From assembly GCA_963718295.1 (NCBI GenBank), contig CAVQYV010000011.1:1-64000 (forward strand): 64,000 bases of DNA, written 5' to 3'. A program made the translations under genes and the position numbers. Of this stretch, positions 17,500 through 27,299 are shown in pieces. The notes beneath the pieces were generated by a model, which ran no database searches, was not told the origin of the DNA, and saw only the letters and a program-made list of their open reading frames with translations. The stretch's first letter is position 1. Each line of letters opens with the position of its first letter. Origin of the DNA: CAVQYV01 sp963718295 [NCBI: uncultured Methylomirabilota bacterium]. Lineage in GTDB: Bacteria > Methylomirabilota > Methylomirabilia > CAVQYV01.

Positions 17500-18699
17500 T
17501 CAGCCCTGCCCCTTCACCGTCTCGCCAAACTTCTTTCCAAAGTCGAAGCAGGCCTGCGTTTCCTCCAGGTTAGGGACCCATTTCAGGGTGAGGGCGGGTT
17601 GAACGATCTGGACGCCCCCCTGCTTCAGCTTATCCTCCAGCGTTTTGGCGGCCTCCCCGCTCCAGCCATAGGAGCCGAAGGCGGCACCGATCTTGGCCTG
17701 GGGCCGGAGTCCCTTAATATCCTCAATGAAGGGGGCCACCGTGGGCAGGATGTCGCGATTGATGGTAGAGGAGCCCACCAGGAGTCCTTTGGCCTGAAGG
17801 ACCTGGGCGACCACATCGGAGCGATCGCTCACCGAGAGCTTGTACAGCCTGCCCTCCACCCCCGCCGCGTTGACTCCTATGAGCATGGCGTGGGCCATCT
17901 TTTCGGTGCTGCCCCACATGGTATCGTAGGCGATCACCACCCGGCTCGCCGCTTCCCCCTTGGACCAGCGGAGGTAGGCTTCGATGATCTTCTCCGGGTT
18001 CTTCCGCCAGATGAGTCCATGGCTGGGGCCGATGGTCTTGATCGGAATCCCCAGCTTCCCTACCTCCTCGATCTTTCGGATGATCAGGGAGCTGAAGGGG
18101 GTGAGGATGTTGGCGAAGTACTTGGTCGCCTCCTCCATCACGATGCCCTCATCCACCTCATCGACGAATCTCTCGGTAGTGGCAATGTGTTGCCCAAAGG
18201 CATCGTTAGGCAGGAGCAGGGCCTCCTCCTTGACATAGGTGAACATGCTGTCCGGCCAATGGAGCATGGGGGCCTCGAGGAATTGGAGGGTGCGTTTTCC
18301 CAGCTTCAATTCATCCCCGGTCTTGACCACCTGGAAGTCCCAATCCCTGAAATAATGCTTCTGGAGGCCCTCCTTAGCCTTTTGCGTACAAAAGATTTTG
18401 ACGTGAGGAGCCAGTCGCATGACGTAGCCAATAGCCCCGGAGTGATCCGTCTCTATATGGTTGACGATGATGTAATCGATCCGGGAGGGATCGACGAATT
18501 TCCGGATGCGGCCCATCATCTCCTCGCCAAAGGGCCCGTACACCGTATCAATCAGGGCATTCTTCTCATCGAGGATCAGATAGGAATTGTAAGTGGTGCC
18601 CCGATGGGTGGTGTAGGTGTACCCATGAAAGTTACGCACATTCCAATCTATTGCCCCCACCCAGAAGATCCCCTCTGCCAGTTTCACCTCAGCTGCCAT
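17500..18699 (-). CDS. flavo-diiron protein (A-type flavoprotein)
   Basis: Reduces oxygen to water and/or NO to N2O in anaerobes, taking electrons from rubredoxin. From ATG 18699 the protein has 399 residues. Residues 1-250 are a beta-lactamase-like domain with the diiron ligands H-x-E-x-D-H (HIETDHSGAI, residues 81-86) and further His near APMLHWPDSM and GPSHGLIW. Residues about 255-399 are a flavodoxin domain starting VVIAYDTMWGSTEKM, the FMN phosphate loop. The start is chosen for AGGAAGGAGA upstream and because MAAEVKLAEGIFWVG matches family starts; an ATG at 18747 would add 16 residues overlapping rubredoxin. It forms an operon with rubredoxin. Confidence 0.92.
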   Translation of the reverse strand: MAAEVKLAEGIFWVGAIDWNVRNFHGYTYTTHRGTTYNSYLILDEKNALIDTVYGPFGEEMMGRIRKFVDPSRIDYIIVNHIETDHSGAIGYVMRLAPHVKIFCTQKAKEGLQKHYFRDWDFQVVKTGDELKLGKRTLQFLEAPMLHWPDSMFTYVKEEALLLPNDAFGQHIATTERFVDEVDEGIVMEEATKYFANILTPFSSLIIRKIEEVGKLGIPIKTIGPSHGLIWRKNPEKIIEAYLRWSKGEAASRVVIAYDTMWGSTEKMAHAMLIGVNAAGVEGRLYKLSVSDRSDVVAQVLQAKGLLVGSSTINRDILPTVAPFIEDIKGLRPQAKIGAAFGSYGWSGEAAKTLEDKLKQGGVQIVQPALTLKWVPNLEETQACFDFGKKFGETVKGQG

Positions 18700-18743
18700 C
18701 GCATTCTCTCCTTCCTGCGAGTCCTTGCCCTCGGTTCCCGCCA

Positions 18744-18902
18744 TCAAGCCTTCTCAAACATATCCTTTCCCACGCCACACTGGGGGCAGACCCAATCATC
18801 GGGAAGATTTATAAAAGAGGTTCCCGGGGCGACTCCATTATCGGGATCGCCTACAGCGGGATCATAGATGTAACCGCAGACGGTGCAACGATATTTGTCC
18901 AT
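18744..18902 (-). CDS. rubredoxin
   Basis: 52 residues, [19 protein letters not shown], with two CxxCG metal clips (CTVCG and CPQCG) and the conserved [13 protein letters not shown] segment (here [13 protein letters not shown]). It holds one Fe(Cys)4 centre and is the usual electron donor to the flavo-diiron protein encoded 45 bases downstream. The start ATG 18902 is preceded by GGAGTGGG. Start and length are typical, and the two genes read as one unit. Confidence 0.95.
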   Translation of the reverse strand: MDKYRCTVCGYIYDPAVGDPDNGVAPGTSFINLPDDWVCPQCGVGKDMFEKA

Positions 18903-19020
18903 TGCCCACTCCTTTTGGATGGTTTTTTGTGAAGGACCGAACATGTCATTTGGCTGGCCGCCAATATAGAAGAAAAAGTCTTGGCTTGCAAGGCAAAAGG
19001 GTGGCATTGGCGGCGAGGCC

Positions 19021-19572
19021 TCAGCCATCGATCCCGAAGGGACAGATGGAGTCCCCCAGGACGATCCCATACTCGCCCGGAGTCAGTTCCTGAGCAGGCG
19101 TGAGCCGGTAGAGGTCCTTGCCAATCTGCTCGATATTCACCCTCACCAAGTATTCATCCACCACTTGAGCGCTGCCGCCTTTGGGATACATGGAGTAATG
19201 GAATTCCCGCAGTCCATCTTTGTTGTTCAGCCTCACCAGGGTGTAGAAATCGGCAGGGTTGGCACCGTAGAAATAGATGGCGGGTCGTCGATCCGAGAGG
19301 CGGATCTTTGAGCGCTCCCCCACCAGGAAGACCCGGCTTCGATGCATGAATCCGATGACGTAGCCGACCTCGCCGGCGGGCACTCGTCGGGCGGACTGGT
19401 ATTGGAGCCGGATCCACTCCTCCCCCTTCTGCAAAAAAACGCCATAGGCGGGCGGGGGAGAAGAGGGCTGGGCCTGAACCCAGAAGGGGACCACGAGGGA
19501 AACCAGATTCATCAAACCAAGCAAGGCAAGCAGGGAGATTGCAAAAGTGGATTTCTTCGGATGGATTTTCAT
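19021..19572 (-). CDS. exported protein of unknown function
   Basis: From ATG 19572 (AAAGGAGG six bases upstream) the protein has 183 residues. Residues 1-35 form a signal peptide: MKIHPKK, a long hydrophobic core with [17 protein letters not shown], then VQAQ. The mature protein is beta-rich and basic ([32 protein letters not shown]). It ends [20 protein letters not shown]. The region before rubredoxin holds 118 bases with no gene. No family recognised. Upstream it is divergent from ribD. Confidence 0.75.
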   Translation of the reverse strand: MKIHPKKSTFAISLLALLGLMNLVSLVVPFWVQAQPSSPPPAYGVFLQKGEEWIRLQYQSARRVPAGEVGYVIGFMHRSRVFLVGERSKIRLSDRRPAIYFYGANPADFYTLVRLNNKDGLREFHYSMYPKGGSAQVVDEYLVRVNIEQIGKDLYRLTPAQELTPGEYGIVLGDSICPFGIDG

Positions 19573-19797
19573 TTGCGCCTCCTTTGTGGTCGGGTTGGTT
19601 GAAGATCCTTTGGCGGGCCGCATTATGGGGGCATTGCCCACCGGGTTCCATGATCAGTATCATAGCCAGTATCATAGAATGAGACCTTCCCCTTGGCAAC
19701 TCCTATGATCGATTCGCAGCCTATCCGGGATGAAAGGGCGAGGCCGGGTCCATTTTCCCAAAGGGACGTAAGGCAGAGACCGAAAATTTGAATTGCC

Positions 19798-19826
19798 TTG
19801 ACAGGTGTTTGCTTCGATGTTAGCTT
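19798..19826 (+). promoter_or_regulatory. promoter of the riboflavin operon
   Basis: TTGACA (19798-19803), 17 bases, TAGCTT (19821-19826). It lies only about 20 bases upstream of the first ribD start, leaving almost no 5' leader. That leaves no room for an FMN riboswitch, and no RFN-type element is seen in the preceding 200 bases. Confidence 0.6.
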
Positions 19827-19848
19827 AAACGTTGGTATTTTCACCGCT

Positions 19849-20977
19849 ATGTCAGAAGAAAGAGTCTTTATGGAGAGGGCCCTTTTCCTCGCGGCCCAAG
19901 GGAGGGGCAGAACCAGCCCCAACCCCATGGTGGGCGCGGTGGTGGTGAAGCAGGGCTCTGTGGTAGGTGAGGGCTATCATCTTCGCGCGGGTGGCGATCA
20001 CGCAGAGGTGATCGCCCTGAGGGGGGCGGAGGATTCCGCTATCGGGGCCACCCTCTATGTCTCCCTGGAGCCCTGTTGCCATTGTGGAAAGACCCCTCCC
20101 TGTACCGAGAGAATCATCGATTCGGGCATCCGGCGGGTGGTGGCTTCCATGCCCGATCCCAATCCCCTGGTGTGCGGCAAGGGGTTCGAGAGGTTGAGGG
20201 AGGCTGGCATTGAGGTGGAGTGGGGCCTGATGGAGGAGGAATCCAGCAGTCTGAATGAGGCCTATATCAAGTTCATTGCCACAGGCATGCCCTTCGTCAT
20301 CCTCAAAGGGGCAGCCAGTTTGGACGGAAAGATCGCTACCGCCACCGGGGAGTCGAGGTGGATCACCGGCCCGGCGGCCCGGGAGAGGGTGCACCGGCTG
20401 CGCGATGAGGTAGATGCGGTGATGGTGGGGATCGGGACGGTCCTCCAGGATGACCCCCTGCTCACCACCCGGCTCGCCTCGGGCCAGGGGAAGGACCCGC
20501 TGCGGATCATACTGGATGCCGAGGCCCGGCTTCCTATAAATGCCAAGGTGATCAATCCCGCCTCCTTATCCGGAACCCTATTGGTCACTTCCAACTCTTG
20601 CCCCCAGGAGAAGCTGGAGGACTTGCCGGCGGCAGGGGGTGGAAGTCTGGGATATCGAAGAGCGAGAGGGAAGGATCCCTCTTCGACCCTTATTGAAAAG
20701 GCTCGGGGAGCGCCAGATCATGAGCCTCGTGATCGAGGGAGGATCAGAGGTGAATGCCTCGGCCCTGGAGGAGGGGGTCGTGGACAAGGTGATCCTCTTC
20801 GTGGCGCCGCGCCTGATCGGCGGGGCTTCTGCTCCTTCCTGGATCGGGGGCCGGGGGATCGAGAGATTGGACGAGTCCTTTACCCTGAAAAACATTTTCC
20901 TGGAGCGGCTTGGGGATGATATAATGGTCGAGGGTCGCCTTCAGCCTCCCGCAAGGATCCGATGTTCACCGGCCTGA
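19849..20977 (+). CDS. ribD: RibD, pyrimidine deaminase/reductase, frameshifted in a G run
   Basis: Deaminates and reduces the pyrimidine product of GTP cyclohydrolase II in riboflavin synthesis. The deaminase domain shows GRGRTSPNPMVGAVV, the zinc motif HAEVIAL and PCCHCGKTPPC (residues about 49-90). The reductase domain begins near VILKGAASLDGKIATATGES. The frame breaks at a five-G run (20635-20639): removing one G lets LPAAG continue into VEVWDIEEREGRIPL and on to the stop at 20977. This could be a real mutation or a sequence error; the other rib genes are intact, so error is plausible. Start ATG 19849, with ATG 19870 an alternative. It overlaps ribE by 16 bases. Confidence 0.85.
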
Positions 20978-21615
20978 TCGAAGAAGTGGGAAGGGCCTTG
21001 ACCCTGGAGAGGGGGGAGCCCTCTCGGCTCACCATCTTGGCCCAGGAGACGAAAAGAGACCTGACGCTGGGAGCCAGTATTGCGGTAGATGGGGTCTGTC
21101 TCACGGTGACTCGGATTTCCGACGCCTCCTTTACCGTCGATCTCTCCCCGGAGACCCTCAGGGTCACCACCCTGGGGAAGCTTCGAGGAGGAGAGGGGGT
21201 GAACCTGGAGAGGCCGCTACGCCTGGGGGATCGCTTGGGAGGCCATTGGGTCAGTGGCCACGTGGACGGGGTGGCGTCCATTGAGGAGAGGAGGTCGTCG
21301 GGTGACTCGGTTCTCCTCGGATTCTCCTACCCTTCCCAGATCGCTGAATTCCTGGTCCCCAAGGGCTCTGTGGCGGTAGATGGGATCAGCCTGACCGTGG
21401 TAAAGGTCCAGGACGATCTCTTCACGGTGCAGATCATCCCCTTCACCTACCGAAATACGACCTTGGTAAAGAAGCGGGTGGGGGACCCGGTCAACTTGGA
21501 GGGGGATCTGGTGGCGAAGTACTTGAAACGACTCCTCTCTGCCTACCGGGGGACGGGGGAGATAGGGGGTTCAATCGACATGGATTTCTTGGCCAAGCAT
21601 GGTTTTCTATCCTGA
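20962..21615 (+). CDS. ribE: riboflavin synthase alpha subunit
   Basis: Dismutates two 6,7-dimethyl-8-ribityllumazine molecules to riboflavin. 217 residues, starting with the signature [10 protein letters not shown]. Two homologous lumazine-binding barrels are visible: the first ends around [19 protein letters not shown] and the second begins [31 protein letters not shown] repeats in both halves confirm the tandem fold. Length is typical. It begins inside the end of ribD, implying translational coupling, and is followed after 15 bases by ribBA. Confidence 0.95.
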   Translation: MFTGLIEEVGRALTLERGEPSRLTILAQETKRDLTLGASIAVDGVCLTVTRISDASFTVDLSPETLRVTTLGKLRGGEGVNLERPLRLGDRLGGHWVSGHVDGVASIEERRSSGDSVLLGFSYPSQIAEFLVPKGSVAVDGISLTVVKVQDDLFTVQIIPFTYRNTTLVKKRVGDPVNLEGDLVAKYLKRLLSAYRGTGEIGGSIDMDFLAKHGFLS

Positions 21616-21630
21616 GGTGGTCGGCGAGGA

Positions 21631-22899
21631 GTGAGTGATTCCGTGAAATTCAATTCCATTGAAGAGGCGATTGACGAGATCCGGGAAGGGAAGATGGTCA
21701 TCGTCGTCGATGACGAGGACCGGGAGAACGAAGGCGATCTGACCGCGGCGGCGGAGAAGGTCACCCCCGAGATCATCAATTTCATGGCCACCCATGGGCG
21801 AGGTCTCATCTGCCTTCCTTTGACCGGAAAGAGGCTGGATGAATTGAAGATTCCCCTGATGGTCTCCGATAATACTGCCCCTTTCGGGACCGCCTTCACC
21901 ATCTCAATCGAGGCGAAACACAAGGTGACCACGGGCATCTCGGCCCATGATCGTGCCGAGACGGTCAGGGCCGTTTTGGATCCTTCGACTCGATCGGAAG
22001 ATCTGGCCCGTCCCGGGCACATGTTTCCCCTGCGGGCCCGGGAGGGAGGCGTCTTGGCGCGGGCGGGGCAGACCGAGGCCGCAGTGGATTTGGCCCGTCT
22101 CGCGGGACTCTATCCCGCAGGCGTGATCTGCGAGATCATGAACCCCGATGGGACCATGTCCCGGGTGCCCCAGTTGATGAAGTTCTCCCAAAAGCATCAT
22201 CTCAAGATCGTGACGGTCAAGGATCTGATCGAGTTTCGGATGAAGACCGAAAAGCTGGTGGAAAGGGTGGCAGAGACCTCGATCCCCACCGTGTACGGGG
22301 AATTCCGGATGATCCTTTTTCACAGTGAAGTCGACAACAAGCACCACCTCGCCCTGATCACAGGGAAATGGACCAAGGAAGAGCCAGTGCTGGTGCGGGT
22401 CCATTCCGAGTGCCTCACGGGAGATGTCTTCGGGTCGCTTCGCTGCGACTGCGGGGAGCAATTGAATCAGTCTCTGGCGGTGATTTCGAGGGAGGGCCGG
22501 GGGGCAGTCCTGTACATGCGCCAGGAGGGCAGGGGGATTGGCCTGGCCAACAAGATGCTGGCCTACCAGCTTCAGGATCAGGGCTTGGACACGGTGGAGG
22601 CCAATGAGAAGTTGGGGTTCAAGGAGGATCTGCGGGATTATGGGATCGGTGCCCAGATGCTGGTGGATCTGGGGATCGGCAAGATCCGGCTCCTTACCAA
22701 TAACCCGCGGAAGATCGTGGGCCTCGAAGGTTACGGCCTTCAGATCGTGGAGAGGGTTCCCTTGGAGATCCCCCCCAATCACAACAATTTGATCTACCTG
22801 CAAACCAAACGGGACAAGTTGGGCCATCTATTGACCCATGTAAAGCCAAAGCACACCCCGGTGCGGAAGTCCTCCGCCCAGGATGAGCCATCTTCTTAG
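21631..22899 (+). CDS. ribBA: bifunctional DHBP synthase / GTP cyclohydrolase II
   Basis: Makes both riboflavin precursors: 3,4-dihydroxy-2-butanone 4-phosphate (residues 1-205) and the pyrimidine from GTP (about 210-400). The RibB half shows [14 protein letters not shown] and [15 protein letters not shown], then GHMFPLRA and HTEAAVDL-like [14 protein letters not shown]. The RibA half shows the zinc cysteines in [19 protein letters not shown] (about 260-275) and [13 protein letters not shown]. Start GTG 21631 after GGCGAGGAGT. 422 residues, normal for the fusion. Third gene of the rib run. Confidence 0.95.
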   Translation: MSDSVKFNSIEEAIDEIREGKMVIVVDDEDRENEGDLTAAAEKVTPEIINFMATHGRGLICLPLTGKRLDELKIPLMVSDNTAPFGTAFTISIEAKHKVTTGISAHDRAETVRAVLDPSTRSEDLARPGHMFPLRAREGGVLARAGQTEAAVDLARLAGLYPAGVICEIMNPDGTMSRVPQLMKFSQKHHLKIVTVKDLIEFRMKTEKLVERVAETSIPTVYGEFRMILFHSEVDNKHHLALITGKWTKEEPVLVRVHSECLTGDVFGSLRCDCGEQLNQSLAVISREGRGAVLYMRQEGRGIGLANKMLAYQLQDQGLDTVEANEKLGFKEDLRDYGIGAQMLVDLGIGKIRLLTNNPRKIVGLEGYGLQIVERVPLEIPPNHNNLIYLQTKRDKLGHLLTHVKPKHTPVRKSSAQDEPSS

Positions 22900-22937
22900 C
22901 TCATTTTTCAGCGACCGCCCAGGAGAAGGGGGTACCT

Positions 22938-23408
<471 letters not shown>

Positions 23409-23449
23409 GCCCAATGATTGGAGGCCGTAAGACCTCCGGTTGAGGTATT

Positions 23450-23902
23450 ATGGGAAAGCGCCGCAAGGCAAGGGAATTGGCTCTCTGTCTCCTCTATCAG
23501 CTGGAATTTCACCCCGGCCATGAGGCCCGATCCATGGAAAGCTTCTGGTCCCAGCATCCCTGCGCCCAGGAGACCCGGCAATTCGCTTCCCGCCTGGTCA
23601 TGGGGGTGAGAGAAAAGCTGGACCCCCTCGATTCGCTGATCCAAAGATTCGCGGAGCACTGGACCTTGGATCGAATCGCCCTGGTGGACAAAAATATCCT
23701 GCGTCTGGGGATCTATGAACTGCTATTCAGGGAGGATATCCCGAAGAAGGCAAGCCTGAACGAGGCCATTGAGATCGCGAAGCTATACGGATCGGAGGAC
23801 TCGGGAAAATTCATCAACGGGATCTTGGATCGAATCATGAATTGCCCTGCCGATGACATTCTCCCCTTGGGTCCGGCTGCCAAAGAGGCAAGCGGTCATT
23901 GA
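23450..23902 (+). CDS. nusB: transcription antitermination factor NusB
   Basis: Binds boxA RNA with S10 in rRNA antitermination. 150 residues beginning MGKRRKARELALCLLYQLEF. Conserved blocks are the N-terminal basic helix, FASRLVMGVREKLDPLDSLI, WTLDRIALVDKNILRLGIYEL and PKKASLNEAIEIAKLYGSEDSGKFINGILD, the NusB hallmark at the C-terminal end. The ribH-nusB adjacency is common in bacteria. The stop overlaps the TTG start of the next gene. Confidence 0.95.
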   Translation: MGKRRKARELALCLLYQLEFHPGHEARSMESFWSQHPCAQETRQFASRLVMGVREKLDPLDSLIQRFAEHWTLDRIALVDKNILRLGIYELLFREDIPKKASLNEAIEIAKLYGSEDSGKFINGILDRIMNCPADDILPLGPAAKEASGH

Positions 23903-24459
23903 CTCTGAATATCCAATTTCCAGATTCCTCTCCCGAGGAGGTACCCGGGGAGATCCTGGTTCTGTTTCATTTTGAAGATCAACTCCTTCCCCAGGGAGAT
24001 CTGGCGCGAGTGGATTGGATCCTGAACGGAGTCATCGGCCAGCTTTTGTATGGGGGGAGGTTCGCAGGCCTCCCCCTTCAATCCCTGTTGCTTTCCAGTT
24101 CGGGCAAATTGTCGGTAGAAAAGGTGCTGGTATTGGGTTTGGGAAGAAGATCGGAGCTGACTTGGGATCATCTGCTCCAGGCCTATTCTCAGGCCGCCTT
24201 TCAATCGGCGAAGATGAGGGCAGGCGGCATCGCCCTCACCGTTCCGGAGGTGGCTTTTGAATCCCTCCCGGATGATGGGGGAGAGAAGATCCTTCGGGCT
24301 GTCCTCCGGGGGGCGATCCGGGGGGAGATGTCCGCTTGTCATCTCAATCTGGCCTTTTTGAATCTGGACCTGGGAAGAAGGGATTTGCTGCGGGATCATC
24401 TCCGGGGGGCAGTCCCCAGGATCTCGGAGGAGTTTTCGACGGAGGTCTCCTTCTCCTAA
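23899..24459 (+). CDS. stand-alone leucyl aminopeptidase N-terminal-like domain
   Basis: A 186-residue protein from TTG 23899 (TTGA overlap with the nusB stop). It resembles the macro-like N-terminal domain of M17 aminopeptidases: EVPGEILVLFHFEDQ, then GLPLQSLLLSSSGKLSVEKVLVLGLGRRSELT and the helix AYSQAAFQSAKMRAGGIAL. The catalytic metallopeptidase domain of M17 is absent; the next gene is an unrelated phosphoesterase. It is not truncated by any visible indel, so it is probably a true single-domain protein with a binding or regulatory role. The assignment is by pattern only. Confidence 0.7.
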   Translation: MTLNIQFPDSSPEEVPGEILVLFHFEDQLLPQGDLARVDWILNGVIGQLLYGGRFAGLPLQSLLLSSSGKLSVEKVLVLGLGRRSELTWDHLLQAYSQAAFQSAKMRAGGIALTVPEVAFESLPDDGGEKILRAVLRGAIRGEMSACHLNLAFLNLDLGRRDLLRDHLRGAVPRISEEFSTEVSFS

Positions 24460-24481
24460 GCCTATCAGGGGGAGTTCCTTT

Positions 24482-25209
24482 ATGCGCTATCTGATTTGCT
24501 CGGATGTCCATGGCAACCTGGAGGCCCTGCAGGCCCTTTTGATGGAGGCGGAAGGGGAAAAGGCCGACAAGTTTTTCATGTTGGGAGACGTCGTAGGATA
24601 CGGGCCGGACCCGAGGGACTGCCTTCGGCAAGTCCGGAAGACTGCAGACGTGGTATTGGCGGGAAACCACGACCATGGGGCGGCCTGCCTGACCGACATC
24701 TCCTACTTCAACCCCCTCGCTCAGGCGGCCATCCTCTGGACCCGGGACCAGCTGTCCGAGATAGAGATCGAATACCTGGCCCAACTCCCCCTGCTCTACA
24801 TGGTTGACGATTTTTTTTTGTCCACTCCACCCCGAAGGACCCGGAGAGGTGGGATTACATACTGACCCTGGAGGAGGCGGAGCAGTCTTTATCCGACTTC
24901 TCCGGTCGGATCTGCTTCGTGGGGCATTCTCACCTGCCGGTCTTTTTCATCCAAGATGAAAAAGGGGAGTGCAAAGAGGAGAGGAGTTCGCGAATTCGGA
25001 TCGAGAGCGGGTTTCGGTACATTGTGAATGTGGGATCGGTGGGGCAGCCGCGGGATGGGAATCCGAAGGCCTCCTATCTCCTCTTCGATGACCGGGAGGG
25101 CTGGATACAGATAAAGAGGGTTCCCTACGAGCTTCATCGGACCCAAAAGAAGATGGCGGCGGCCGGCCTGCCGTACTACCTGGCTGCCCGTCTGGCCGCG
25201 GGGAGGTGA
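24482..25209 (+). CDS. metallophosphoesterase (YfcE/ApaH-like), frameshifted in a T run
   Basis: Calcineurin-like phosphoesterase: SDVHGNLEAL, MLGDVVGYGPDP and LAGNHDHGA give motifs I-III in residues 7-66, and FVGHSHLPVFF and NVGSVGQPRDG the C-terminal motifs. The frame breaks in a run of nine T (24811-24819); with one more T or two fewer, VDDFF continues as VHSTPKDPERWDYILTLEE through to the stop at 25209. Restored length is about 242 residues, typical of the family (cyclic or asymmetric dinucleotide/phosphodiester substrates, unspecified). The indel may be a homopolymer sequencing error or slippage. Confidence 0.75.
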
Positions 25210-25234
25210 GGCGATGAGTGCGCTGCCTGTCGGC

Positions 25235-25549
25235 TCAGGGGTAAACCTGGAGATAGCTCATCCGGGCGCGCTCACTGAATGGCCCATAATTGGCCTCATA
25301 ATCCTTCGCCAGCCCCTTCAAGTGGTCGCTCTTTAAGAAACCCTCCAAGGTCGCCTGGTCCTGAAACTCATAGACGGCCATGTACTGAAATTTGTCTTCA
25401 CCCGACAGGGCCTTGTAGCGACGGGCGCTCAGACATCCAGGGTATTTGAGGACATCCGGGATATGCACCTCATGATACCACCGGTTGAATCCTTCCTCCT
25501 TTTCGGGAGTGATAGTTGCCTTCACGATGAAAAGCGCGGTCTGAGCCAT
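25235..25549 (-). CDS. small dimeric alpha-beta barrel (EthD/DUF4286-like) protein
   Basis: 104 residues from ATG 25549 with GAGGAGGA five bases upstream. The sequence MAQTALFIVKATITPEKEEG, then FNRWYHEVHIPDVLKYPG and YMAVYEFQDQATLEGFLKS, is the ferredoxin-like barrel pattern of EthD/ABM-type proteins, where a strand-helix-strand unit dimerises. Such proteins range from monooxygenases to enzymes of unknown role; nothing here identifies a substrate. It lies convergent to the phosphoesterase gene and divergent from xseA. Confidence 0.7.
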   Translation of the reverse strand: MAQTALFIVKATITPEKEEGFNRWYHEVHIPDVLKYPGCLSARRYKALSGEDKFQYMAVYEFQDQATLEGFLKSDHLKGLAKDYEANYGPFSERARMSYLQVYP

Positions 25550-25678
25550 GAAATTCCTCCTCGAATAAAGGTTGACGGGCAATTGCAAGGTCTCCCACAG
25601 CAGGGCTGTGAGGACAGCGGCTTCTATCGATCTTCCAATACCAGAATTGGCTGCCATTGACAAGGAGTCTTTTTTCTT

Positions 25679-26941
25679 TTGAGGCGCCCTGACGAAAAAA
25701 GATATGCTTCCGACCTTTTCTCCTTCTCCGGATCCTCCCCCCTGGACCGGAAGATCTGGACTGTCTCCCAGCTCACCTCAGAGATCAAGGGAATCCTGGA
25801 GGAGAGCTTTTCCGGCATCTGGGTGGAAGGGGAAATGTCCAATTTTCGCCAACCAAGCTCCGGCCATATGTATTTCACCCTGAAGGACGAGGCATCCCAG
25901 ATCGGGGCGGTGATGTTTCGTTCCCTCAACCGGACCCTTCGCTTTCGACCGGAGGACGGGCTGGCGGTCCTGGCCTTCGGGACGGTGAGCGTCTACGAGA
26001 GACGGGGAGAGTATCAGATCAATGTAGAGTATCTGGAGCCCAAGGGATTGGGGGCCCTTCAGCTGGCCTATGAGCAGCTCAAGGAACGCCTTGCCCAGGA
26101 GGGGCTCTTCGACCCCGCCCATAAGAAGGGAATTCCTCTGCTGCCTCAGAGGATTGGGGTGATCACATCACCCACCGGGGCTGCAATCCGGGACATCCTG
26201 CAGGTGATTCGCCGGCGCGTGGCCAATGTCCAGATCGTCCTGTATCCCGTGCAAGTACAGGGAGAGACCGCGGCAGAGGAGATCGCCAGGGGGATTGAGG
26301 AGATGAATCGGTGCGGCCATATCGATGTCCTGATCGTGGGCCGCGGAGGTGGATCGATCGAGGATCTTTGGGCCTTCAACGAGGAGAGGGTGGCCAGGGC
26401 GATATTTGCCTCCCAGATACCCATCCTCTCGGCTGTGGGCCATGAGACCGATTATACCATCGCCGACTTCGTCGCCGATGTGCGCGCGCCCACCCCTTCC
26501 GCGGCGGCGGAGATCGTTGTTTCCCACAAGGACCAACTCCGGCAGAGGGTGGATGAGTTGATGAGCCGTCTTTTCTCCTCGCTGCGGTTTTTGCTCCAAA
26601 GCCACGCCACCTCCCTCTCCCATCTGCAGGGAAGGCTCCAGGTCTGCAGTCCTCAGGGGACCCTGAGGCTGCAAAGGCATAGGTTTTCCGCTCTGAGGGA
26701 TCGATTGGAGAGGGGCTCCCTGGCCTATCTTCAAGGGAGGAAAGAGTCGTTTCGACGGACGGTGGAAAAACTGGAGGCCCTGAGCCCCCTTTCTGTGCTG
26801 CAGAGAGGATTCAGCATCTGTATGAGCCTTTCCTCGCAGCAGATCATACGGGATGCCGGTGAGGTCCACATAGGCGAGGGGCTTTTGGTGCGCCTCCATC
26901 GCGGCAAAATCCAATGCGAGATCAGAGGACGGGAGATGTAG
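25679..26941 (+). CDS. xseA: exodeoxyribonuclease VII large subunit
   Basis: Single-strand exonuclease, about 420 residues. The OB-fold N-terminus reads IWTVSQLTSEIKGILEESF and GEMSNFRQPSSGHMYFTLKD; the catalytic core shows GVITSPTGAAIRDILQVI, VGRGGGSIEDLWAFNEE and SAVGHETDYTIADFVAD. The C-terminal part is a coiled coil ending in LSPLSVLQRGFSI. The only start before the OB fold is TTG 25679, so the N-terminal extension of about 25 residues is a guess. It forms a unit with xseB five bases downstream. Confidence 0.93.
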   Translation: MRRPDEKRYASDLFSFSGSSPLDRKIWTVSQLTSEIKGILEESFSGIWVEGEMSNFRQPSSGHMYFTLKDEASQIGAVMFRSLNRTLRFRPEDGLAVLAFGTVSVYERRGEYQINVEYLEPKGLGALQLAYEQLKERLAQEGLFDPAHKKGIPLLPQRIGVITSPTGAAIRDILQVIRRRVANVQIVLYPVQVQGETAAEEIARGIEEMNRCGHIDVLIVGRGGGSIEDLWAFNEERVARAIFASQIPILSAVGHETDYTIADFVADVRAPTPSAAAEIVVSHKDQLRQRVDELMSRLFSSLRFLLQSHATSLSHLQGRLQVCSPQGTLRLQRHRFSALRDRLERGSLAYLQGRKESFRRTVEKLEALSPLSVLQRGFSICMSLSSQQIIRDAGEVHIGEGLLVRLHRGKIQCEIRGREM

Positions 26942-26945
26942 ACCT

Positions 26946-27299
26946 ATGGAAGAGCTTGGCTTTGAGCAGGCCTTAACCAAATTGGAGGAGATTGTGGAGA
27001 AGTTGGAGGAAGGCAATCTCCTCTTGGAGGAGGCATTGAAGGTCTTTGAGGAGGGGATCGGGCTGGTTCGCATCTGCTCTCAGCGCCTGGAGGAGGGGGA
27101 GAAGAAGATCTCCCTGCTCCTGCGGTCCGAGGAAGGCCAACTGATCGAGCGACCCTTCGAGGAGGTAGGAGAGAGGCGAGGAGGAGGAGGAGGGTGGTTG
27201 AGCTCCGTTCTCAACGATCTCGTCGAATCGGAATTGCACCCTCTCTTGGGAGGGGAATTGGGAAGCAAGTTATGCCGGGCAGGGGATGATCCGGGATGA
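26946..27299 (+). CDS. xseB: exodeoxyribonuclease VII small subunit, with C-terminal extension
   Basis: Residues 1-75 are a standard XseB: FEQALTKLEEIVEKLEEGNL, LEEALKVFEEGIGLVRICSQ, EEGEKKISLL. It packs on XseA to form the exonuclease VII complex. The family usually stops at 70-85 residues, but this frame continues to 117 with a Gly-rich stretch (RRGGGGGWL) and LVESELHPLLGGELGS. The stop overlaps the dxs start (27296). In many relatives ispA lies between xseB and dxs; it is absent here. Confidence 0.9.
   Translation: MEELGFEQALTKLEEIVEKLEEGNLLLEEALKVFEEGIGLVRICSQRLEEGEKKISLLLRSEEGQLIERPFEEVGERRGGGGGWLSSVLNDLVESELHPLLGGELGSKLCRAGDDPG

Noticed and set aside
19630-19848. FMN riboswitch upstream of ribD
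   Set aside because: No RFN-element landmarks are seen, and the promoter lies only about 20 bases before the start.
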